DNA from: Haemaphysalis longicornis
Lineage: Eukaryota > Arthropoda > Arachnida > Ixodida > Ixodidae
Length of the DNA stretch: 64,000 nt
Reading direction: 5' to 3'
NCBI GenBank assembly: GCA_013339765.2
Contig: CM023457.1
Coordinates: 49,873,745 to 49,937,744 of the forward strand
Shown in pieces: positions 55,880-64,000 of the stretch; within the stretch, counting starts at the first letter, position 1, and each line of letters opens with the position of its first letter. The notes below the pieces were generated by a model. That model saw only the letters and a program-made list of their open reading frames with translations, was not told the origin of the DNA and searched no databases. A program made the translations under genes and the position numbers.

Positions 55880-58640
55880 TTTCGTTTCTGGGCTATTTAT
55901 CTGTAATGCGTTCTTTCGTGTCCATTTATCAAGTTTTCCTAGTACGTCAATTGCTTGTTCTGTCCATTCGCCTATATTATCTCCAGCAAGAAATATGGTC
56001 TCGTCTGCGCAGCATACAATTGTTGCGAGGGGTATAGCACGCACAATGTTAGTGATAAAGATGTTAAAAGGAAACGGGACAAAATGCTGCCTTGCGGGAT
56101 GCCACACTGAACAGGCCGTGTGTCGGTTAAGAATCCGTTTACAACTGCCTGCCTACGGAATTCAAGATAAGATTGTACAAGTGCAGGTGCATGTCCACGA
56201 AATCCGCAACGGTCTAACTTGCCCAGCAATAGTTCATGTTTTATCAGGTCAAAAGCCTTGGTAAAGTCGACATAGATGCCAATAACTATTTTGTTTTTGT
56301 CAAGCTCCTTTAGAATGTGTTATTTTTGTTCCAGTAACGCAAGCTCTGTCGAACAGGGTTTTCTGAAACCAAATTGCGAGTCGTTAATTAGGGGATGCTT
56401 AGATTCAAAGTTAACCAACCGCCTATGAATGACTTTTTCAAACAACTTTGAAAATATTGGTAATATAGATATTAGCCTGTAATTTCCCAATTGATTTCTA
56501 TCACCGCTTTCATAAATTAATGATAGACGCGCAAGTTGCATACCACGAGGAAACACTGGATTAGTGATACATTTGTTGAGAAAGTGCGTTATGTACGGCG
56601 AAATAATGTCAAAAATTAATTTAATTGGTTTAACTTGGAATTCATCAATGCCACACGATGTCCTGTTTTTTAGCGTGTTGAATGTGCCCATCACCTCAGC
56701 TTCATCAACCGGGCTATGAAATAGAGCAGCTTCAATCGAAGTAGTGTTTCGCAGGTCATTGAACAATTCCGCTTCACTAAACAGGCTTAAAAAGTGGCGA
56801 TTGAATGCATTTGCAAGTTCGCGGCCTGATATAGCTTCCCCGTTCAGTGCGAGTGTGGAAAGTTCTTTTAGATGCGAAGCATCTCATGCTCGGGGCCATG
56901 TTCCTCCCTCCCTTGTCGTTGTCGTTGTTGTCGGCCGTCCGTACACCCACTGCGCATGCCTGGACAGGCACCGCTGATGACGATTGTGGCAGGATGCCCC
57001 TAGGGATTGGCCAACAAAAGAATCCATCATGAGATAGCTTCGGCTTCAACCACCATCGTCATCTTCCCGTAGGGGAACCCTGAGTAGTATGCGAGGCATT
57101 CCTCCTCTCCTCTCCGACACTCCTCTGCTCTCCGGCATTTCTCCTGTCCTCTCCATAGCTCCTTTGTTCTCCTGTATTGCGCAACAAATGGCAACACCTG
57201 CGGGTCCTGCGCGCGATAATGCGAAGAAGCTTAGGTTAGAGACGCGACGGTAGCTGGGGTGCCACTGTAGCTCCGAGGTATAAATGACGCGCGCGCGCGC
57301 TCCGCTCCCCTCATTCTCCTCCCGCAACGCCGCGATCGAACTGAAAACTAATGGGAACTTGGGTCGACCTCATGCCTGCTTCGCATACTACTCAGGGTTC
57401 CCGCACGGGGAGATGCTGAAATTTTTTCCCAACTTTGTTTCCCTAGAAGATCGCTTAGCTTTTTCCACGTTAAATCAATGTGACCCTCGCACGCAACAAA
57501 CTGACTTGCATAATATTCTGCTCTAGCTTTCTTAGGTTCCTTGTTAAGGTGATTACGGAGATTCTTAGAAATTCGCAAGTCATTCGCATCTTAACCTTCA
57601 TAAAATTGTGATACAAAGTGTTTTTCAACCTAATCTTAGTAAGAAGTTCTTGTGTGATCCATGGCTTCCGAGAGTTCGGTGGTTGTTCATTTGATTGGAA
57701 CTTTGATTGGAAAATTTGCTTTGTAACTTGGCTTCAGAACACTTATTAACTTGTCATGCGCTATTTCAGAATTATTTGCTTCCAGAATAAAATCCCAGTT
57801 TTCTTGCACCATATTTTGCCTATATATGGAAAGAGCATGTTCAGTGATAGGTTGAAAAGAACGGGTATTGCTCATATGTTTTCTGGACTCTTTTGTAAAA
57901 CATAAATAATTCGGCTAGTTGTCACTAACACCAGCGCTAATTACTCCAGATTGTACCCTTGCGCTGTCTATGTTTGTGATAAACAAATCTAGTAACGTGG
58001 AAGAATTTTGCCTCATGCGGTCTGGTTAATCAATGACATTTGAAAACCCATTTGCTTGTAATAACAAGTCAAAATTTCTTTTCGAAACATCATTACTGAA
58101 CATAATAATATTGATGTCCCCTCCACATACTAGGTCGAATCGCTTTTCGCGGGATTATGAAAGCAGAGATTCAAAGAAACTAATAAAGGCTGTGACTGAG
58201 CCCTGTGGCGGCTGATAACACACTACAAAAAGGGTGCTTCCTGAACATACAGATAACACTTCATAGTCGCACATGCATACTGTAAATAACGGTAGCGAAT
58301 CCGGTTCCCAAACATTCTTAAACAGCAGACAAACACCACCCCCCCGACCATTATCGCGGTTTAAAAAAAACGTTTGGTACATAGGAAGATGGATAAGACC
58401 ACATTCATTTTTCGACCAAGTTTCAGTTACCATAATTACATCCAAAGATGTATGTAACTGCTGCAAAAATAAAGTTATGTCCATTTCTTTATTTCTGATT
58501 GACAGTGCGTTAGAATGTACAGATTTGAAAAGTTTTGCGCAAGCCGGACCCAGCATTTTCGAAAACTGATTAGGATTAACGTAGGACGTATGGAAAACAG
58601 GTGCCATCAGGTGTTCAGTTTACACACAAAAAGCTAGAAG
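55880..58640 (-). pseudogene. CR1/L2-like ORF2 (endonuclease and reverse transcriptase)
   Basis: From 58640 to 58155: APE endonuclease N-terminus (SNALSIRNK, VIMVTETWSK, RDNGRGGGVCLLFK). From 57875 to 57420: the linker typical of this group (LQPIT..-like start, IYRQNMVQENWDFIL, ARAEYYASQFV, TWKKLSDLLGKQ). From 56766: reverse transcriptase with TFNTLKNRTSCGIDEF, LSLIYESGDRNQLGNYRLIS, SQFGFRKPCSTELALL, CGIPQGSILS and a decayed FADDT box reading CADET. It is 3' incomplete after the box. Stops, frameshifts and the insertion make it dead. In life it would nick and reverse transcribe its own RNA into the target. Confidence 0.8.
56860..57413. mobile_element. Composite TIR insertion in CR1/L2-like ORF2
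   Basis: It separates the ORF2 linker from the reverse transcriptase. One part (57058-57413) has inverted ~40-base arms (CATCTTCCCGTAGGGGAACC... and ...GGTTCCCGCACGGGGAGATG, imperfect) and a GGTATAAATG box at 57279-57285. The other (56868-57055) begins TTAGATGCGAAGCATCTCAT and matches 15135-15165 in reverse complement. Both parts match the composite repeat at 14742-15165, though in different relative order. Confidence 0.6.
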
Positions 58641-59498
58641 TCGTCAGACATCTAGGTAAGCTTAGCAACATCGCGTAAGTCCGAGATAGGTTTCGTTGGA
58701 TGCTTCTCAGCCTTTTTCACCAGAATTTCGTTGTTTCTATACCAGACGTACTAATAGTCGTTTGCTTTTGCCCAGTTTTTTTTACTTCTTCATCAGCGCT
58801 TTACTGCGTTTTCTGAGGCTTTCCGGCACGTGAACTTCTTTGTTCATTTCCGAAATTTCAAGCCTTTTGTCCCACCACGATTCTCTGAAGTTAAGTTTCG
58901 TGAAACGGCAAATAATTGCGGGAATCTTATCTTGCTCGGATGGTAAACAGTGAATCGCTGCCACATCGTCACGTGATAGTTCAGGAAGTTTGTTTTGGAC
59001 AGCTAATTTTGTGTTGCCAACAAGATCTTCTTCTTCATTCGGTGGTGTTCAGAGAAATTAAAGATTGTACGTTCTTTTGCGCCCTTCAAGGTTGTCAAGC
59101 TGACGGTTTAGCAGTTCAAGATTTTTGTCTTCCATTTCCAGTTTTTCAATCCTGGCTAGTGGTTCTTTGATGCTGCTCTGATTTTCTATCTTATCAACGG
59201 TTTCTTTCAGGGCCATCAAACACGAGCTTTATATTGATCGGGTGCAGCATTGAAAACATCCCGTAGGCTAGGTTCGTCATCGTTTTTTCCCGGTTGTAAA
59301 CGAGTTGTTGAAGCCCTGCACTTCAGACATTTCCAACTTTTGGCGTTACGCTTCCCCTTTGGACTTCAACGTTGCGTCAGACATACCCGCACATTTTCCC
59401 GTATGATACGAGAGCTTACACATGCAGAGTGCACACTAGCCTCCGCTAGCACGCACTAGTAACTCTTCACACTCGGGGCATTCATTATTGTCAGACAT
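58640..59498 (-). pseudogene. CR1/L2-like ORF1: PHD-like finger, coiled coil, FP25K-like domain
   Basis: The ATG at 59496-59498 starts MSDNNECPECEELLVRASGG, then CALCMCKLSYHTGKC after one stop, then WKCLKCR in another frame. Cys/His spacing resembles a PHD-type finger. About 59200-59080 encodes a Leu/Glu/Lys-rich coiled coil (IEKLEMEDKNLELLNRQL). About 58964-58782 gives VAAIHCLPSEQDKIPAIICR and FRESWWDKRLEI, a block I know from LINE ORF1s with an FP25K-like C-terminal domain. The domain identifications rest on short motifs. It is broken by several frameshifts. Confidence 0.65.
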
Positions 59499-60124
59499 AA
59501 CACCTAATTAGATAATTAACACCTAATTATCTACAATGTAAAAACAAAAATAAGTAAGGTGTCCCTTCAATAAAGTCAAAAATGGACTGAAACTTTGTTG
59601 GAGCGCAGATAAGTTTTTTTTACCGCTGGCGTATAGCACACCCCTAAAAGTCTTTCTGGCTACGACGCTGGGGTGAATTCCGCCGCGGCGACACCAAATG
59701 CGAAGACTAGTTGAGATTGTGTAATGCAGAATTTCGTGTCCTCTAAAAAGCATCCGCCATCCTGTGTACTTTCCTCGCGGCAACGCCAAATTGTAGACAA
59801 CCATTTGTACCTAAGACTCGTAGATAAACTAACTGCCGTAATCGTAACTCTACAATTATTACTGTGATTATTATTAGCGCTGTAGCCAGAGGATCGGGCG
59901 ACGCGGTCAAATCTCTACTCCAGAAAAAAGTGCCCCTGATTTACGGTTCCTGGATACTGGCGTTGGCACGTCCGCGACAGTGAAGGCTCCTGAGGGGGGC
60001 CGAGGGACCAGGGCTCCCCTGAGACCACTGCTTTCCCTCTTTTCCTTCCACTTTTATATTCCCATATCCACCAGTTCATCTCCCCCTGTCCATTTTATTC
60101 CTCGGTGACGTAATGTACTGGGCA
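59499..60124. other. No gene recognised
   Basis: Includes the 5' region of the CR1/L2-like LINE. CACCTAATTA occurs twice, 31 bases apart (59501, 59521 region). The 93-codon minus frame at 59523-59804 has no recognised domain. Confidence 0.3.
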
Positions 60125-60470
60125 TAAGTTTAGGGCCCAAAAAAGGAGTGCGCCTGCTTCCCAACTTTTGGTGCACCACCTACCACCCCCTTCCAGCATA
60201 TTGTGCAGTAGAACCTCCCTTTGCAATCTGGTACCCCGTTTCCTCCTTTGTAAGCGATGTGCCCCAAAGCGGGCACCGCTTGCGTGGCAAACCCTTTGCT
60301 CTTCACCTGCACCAAAAAAAAAAAAGCGCAAGCCTGGATCCCGTCTTCTCTGGGGCAATCGAGCTGTCTGCAGTGCCCTGGAGGCTGGAACCGCAAGCAG
60401 CTCTGACCACCCACACGCTCCTTCCTAACAACGAATACCGGCATGCTTTGTTGTGCAACAATTCCGTTCA
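60125..60470 (-). pseudogene. Weak piggyBac-like C-terminal zinc-region trace
   Basis: One minus-strand frame gives KRCPLWGTS, TKEETGYQIAKGGS and VVHQKL in succession. This can be read as a decayed form of the terminal cysteine-rich domain of piggyBac-type transposases (RRCxxC...ETxYxC..C...C...YH.KL). Most cysteines are gone, and I see no catalytic DDD region upstream. It may be coincidence. Confidence 0.2.
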
Positions 60471-63400
60471 CGGTCTGTTTTTAGCCCTTCTGAGAGTTGC
60501 CCGAACATCCCCCTCTTAGATGGTCACTCACATATCTACATCCTGGTTCCACTACCAAAGACGAGGGATGTCGCGTACGCCCTGTTTCGCGTGGTGCCGA
60601 CGACGAGTCATCCGTATGTGTACGAGGACCCCTGTGCATGCCCCTGAAACTGCCCTAGGCATCTCATGGAATCGTGGATGAAAACCCTTTAATCTTTACG
60701 AGTTATAACGACAGGCTTGACGTCATGGCCAGCAGTACACGTATATCATCAAAATATTCTGGCCGAAGAACGATTACAGATGAGTTGAATTGTAACGTTT
60801 CTTTTCCTGTTGCTGTAGCAACCGGAACTCGGCTTTAGCCAAATATATCGCCATTCACCTTTTTTACGTCACAACGCATGTCAAACCACTAAAATAATAG
60901 AGCAAACGCAAAAACCCCTGAGGTGGGGCTTTTGCTGTGGTAAGTGATTTTGTTGTATTGTAAGATATGGTCGACTTGGAGACAGATTGCATCAGTAGGG
61001 CGTTAACTGCCTTGTACTCAGAACCAGAGTGTCTTCTTTAGCCTTTGTGCACAGGGTGTCCAAGCTATTGGGCACCAAGAATAAAAAAAGAGCAATGGTA
61101 TTACTCGAACAAAACCCAGCGCCTAATGTTTCCCGTGCAGTGGAATCGCAGCCAGTAATTGTTTTGTTAAGGAGATACGAAATATTGATTATAATTATCT
61201 AACTCGAGAAGTGCTGCCCTAATCATTGAAGTGTCAATGAGGTACGGATATACCCACGACAGGATCTAACTTCGGTATTTTTTTAGCGGCGAACTTATTG
61301 GGTACTTATTTATTCTCACTGACGAAGAAACCCCGCGAAATTTGAAAAATACCACGTGACGGCGTTCCCGCGCTCATCGTAAAGGAATGCCTTTAAACCG
61401 GCTGAGCCTGAGTCAGCCAGAATGAAATAAAGAAAAGAAGCAAAGAAGAAATCGCCACCGAGTTTGTTGCTTATCTCCTACACGCGTCCCGCGGGTGCTC
61501 CTTCCATGCATGCCCTTATCAAGGTAATGCGATGTCTTTTCGGACCTGTGACGCGCAAAGAATTCGGTTCAACACCGCCTGTATAAACGTTGCCTAACGC
61601 GTAAGCGAAAAATGGCCAAACAGCCACTATCCTGCTGCTCTCTCCTTCCCTTCCCTGCTCCGTAGCCTTCCTGCGTGCTTTCATGTCCGCCGGCGAGCGC
61701 CGCTTCTCGGAAACTATGCAAGAAAGTTGACAGTTTGTTTAGCGTTCCCCAGGCAGCGCTCCTACGCCTTCTTTTTCACCATGCCTGTCTGTCTTGGTCT
61801 GTCGCTGATAAAACCGCCTTTAACTCGGAGCAAAACCACTAGTGCTGCCGCAGGCTGATTCCGGCTTTCCGCGCTTATCTACCTGGATCACGGGCTCCAA
61901 AACTGACTGAGTGGGGCATCCCCCCTCTGTCCCCTCCGCATTTCGGCCTTGTTTTGTCTCCGCTGTTTGCACTCCGCACCGGTACCCACTTCTAAAATTG
62001 ATGACTGTACTGTAAAAGCTCCAGGACAGCGTGGCGGACCCCTCAGCTGCTTATCCTTTTGTTTTCTATAATCTTCTGAAATTTTCAAGCACTTCATACT
62101 TTGGAAAGTAAAGGTAGAAGTGAGCGCCTGAACAAAAAAATGTGCAAGCATTTTTCCCCTAAATGCTCCAGAGAGAAAAACATCAGTAAAATAATGGCTG
62201 CACCATCCGAAAATATCGTTTCTTCCGTTCACTATTTGTCTACCGCGCAATAATATGTTCTTACACTAATTCAGTTCCGCCTCCGTCACTTGTCTTTGGA
62301 GAAATGCAGCAAGTATGAAGCCAGCGACACGTTGAACGAGATCTCCAGTGCGCCCCAGAACTATCGCCTCATCGCGGCTAAGATGTGAGCAAAACGGCTC
62401 TTGAAACTCAGCAGGCAAGCTGACAGATACACGTCGTAGAAGTGGGTGCAGCGTTCGCGACTCGCGAGCAGTGACGTAAGGCGAGATGTCCGCCGGCGGG
62501 TGCCACATAGCGGATTAGTGCCTGAACTAAGCGTCCCTACCCTTCCCATTGAAATGCGCGCGACGCGTCAGGCAATGTTTATGCAGGCGGCGTCAGTTGT
62601 TTTAAATCAGCTTCTTTGAGGACGGTGGCTTATGATTCTTACTAGGGTGTCTCTATTCCTGCGCCGGACGCGTGATTCGAGGTGGCCTATTGCGCACGGA
62701 AGCGCCATCAGGTGGCATTTTTCATGTTTCGCGGAGTTTCTTTATCAGCAGAATAAATGAGTAGGCAATTCATCAATGAAAATGCCGCTGTTAGATTCCT
62801 CTCGTGGGCACCTGAAAATGTTTCATATTCACTCCAATGATTAGGGCCGTACGTGTCCTGTAGATAAACAATTATAATTACTTACATTAACGAGAAAATT
62901 ACGGGCCGCTGCTCCACTTTTTTGGAAACATTATTAACTAGGTTTTTTTCGAGCAACGCCATTGCTGTTTTTAAAATCTTGGTGCATGATAGCTGGAACA
63001 CCATATATACGAATTAATATTCTTCCTATTTGACATACCTTGAGAGTGTAATCGCACCGCACCAGGAGACTAAATTTCTCATTTTTAGGATTTAAATGCG
63101 CCAACAACGGCCCGCGACATTTTATTCGTTAAAGTAACACCCACGTTGCAAACGAAACGTTCAGCTTTGCTGTAGTTTTACGTGTTTATTACTTATCAGC
63201 AGCGGGTAATAATTGGGGTACAATACAAGCGGCGGCCCTCAGACTGGTTACAATACTGGAGTATAACACTACTGGTGCAATGAAGAGGCCATGAATGCCA
63301 CGTTTCAATATCTAGCCTTCGGTAACTCACTCACTGCTATTTAAACCACTGAGGTCATACAGAATAGTGGTAATTACCAAATCCCGTAATTTCGCGCTAT

Positions 63401-64000
63401 AGTGACGTACAGTAAAACACTTAAGAGGCCCGAGCGAACGAAATGAGGCGCCAATATCATAGCCCAGCCGATTTGCAGTCGCTTTAATCGTTTGCCGCCT
63501 GTCGCATAGACAAGATTCTCTGACGTCGTAGATGCTTCGCCAGAATGTGACTAGGGCTGATTATCTAGGTTATAGACCGTTTACAGCGACGACTTGGGCT
63601 GACCCTCAACAAGGGAAGCTAGCGATGCACTCGCCATTACTGGCCTTTAACACAGGGCGGTTTCGGTTTCCGCCTTAAGCGTGAATCTAATGGAGCGTTT
63701 TCTGCTCGCGAAAACACGCCGCGCACGACACCGGCATGCTGACTCTACCCCGAGCACTGCCCGCATGCTGCACGCGGCACCCACAGGGCGGCGCCACCGG
63801 CCGTAAAGTGGGGCGGGTAGCTCGACCGACCGCTTCTCAGCGCACTTTAAACGCCACTCAAGAGAAAACTGAAGCATCTTGTGCAGTTAACGGGCTAACA
63901 ATGTGGGCGAAAACGACACTGTAATGCATTGCAAGCGCCCCTAGGCAAAGCAAACATGGTTTGTTTCGGCTCCCGTTTAAGCTCTTTCAAACACAATCTA
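60471..64000. other. No gene recognised
   Basis: 3.5 kb without a recognisable element or domain. Frames up to 120 codons (61888-62250, minus) lack family features. A/T-rich tracts alternate with GC-rich stretches (61640-61900, 63650-63860). No repeat found here recurs elsewhere in the window by eye. Confidence 0.3.

Larger units (their letters stand above)
55880..59498 (-). mobile_element. CR1/L2-like LINE, nearly complete, interrupted
   Basis: Minus-strand element with ORF1 (59498-58640) and ORF2 (about 58640-55880), opened by a separate insertion at about 56860-57413. Domain order and sequence motifs fit the Jockey superfamily (CR1/L2 side). Many frameshifts and stops; no copy elsewhere in the window to define the borders. 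It runs tail to tail with the SINE at 55635-55874. Confidence 0.8.

Noticed and set aside
1..64000. Endogenous viral sequence
   Set aside because: I saw no capsid, glycoprotein, integrase or viral polymerase signature on either strand. All reverse transcriptase traces fit non-LTR or Penelope-like elements.

Overview
The window looks like non-genic nuclear DNA of an arthropod, most likely a hard (ixodid) tick. The main reason is three copies of a ~240-bp tRNA-headed SINE of the type I know from tick genomes as Ruka-like, together with RNase H-bearing and RTE-type LINEs, Penelope-like fragments, TIR elements and degenerate satellites. I see no bacterial operon, no CRISPR array and no complete host gene. 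Almost every long open frame is a decayed transposable-element protein or the reverse-strand shadow of GC-rich or low-complexity DNA. The best host-gene candidate is one exon-like segment on the minus strand at about 54335-54620.

Layout. 0-13 kb: Penelope-like remnants (GIY-YIG end at 285-806, reverse transcriptase at 6040-6620), a TA-flanked TIR element (2193-3348) next to an RNase H LINE remnant, an RTE fragment between two (TA)n tracts (7-8.3 kb), a long blank stretch, and an RNase H LINE (11.5-12.9 kb) followed by a CTCAAAATGTA array. 13.9-18.7 kb: two arrays of a 134-135 bp unit in opposite orientations flank a 2.7-kb interior with a THAP-like remnant. 19.1-24.3 kb: a second CTCAAAATGTA array split by a 3.4-kb hAT-like element (8-bp target duplication) that itself carries a SINE and a second, inverted copy of the TA-flanked element; then another RNase H LINE 3' end. 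26.8-39.5 kb: a nested stack, in which an I-group LINE (32129-37916) sits inside an RTE LINE, inside an 11.6-kb interval bounded by hAT-like ends. 42.6-48.2 kb: a second full-length copy of the same LINE, older and more decayed. 48.3-51.0 kb: a very large imperfect palindrome (arms ~0.94 kb before nested insertions). 54-60 kb: the exon candidate, a SINE and a nearly complete CR1/L2-like LINE on the minus strand with a PHD-like/coiled-coil/FP25K-like ORF1. 60-64 kb: little that I recognise apart from a weak piggyBac-like trace.

Relationships. The elements form a readable insertion history, dated relative to one another by nesting and target-site duplications: satellite, then hAT-like element, then SINE and TA element; and hAT-like element and RTE, then I-group LINE. 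All protein-coding elements seen are broken by stops or frameshifts, so none looks autonomous. The structures that best deserve follow-up are the inverted 134-bp arrays around a THAP trace, the giant palindrome at 48-51 kb, and a sequence module shared between otherwise different TIR elements.
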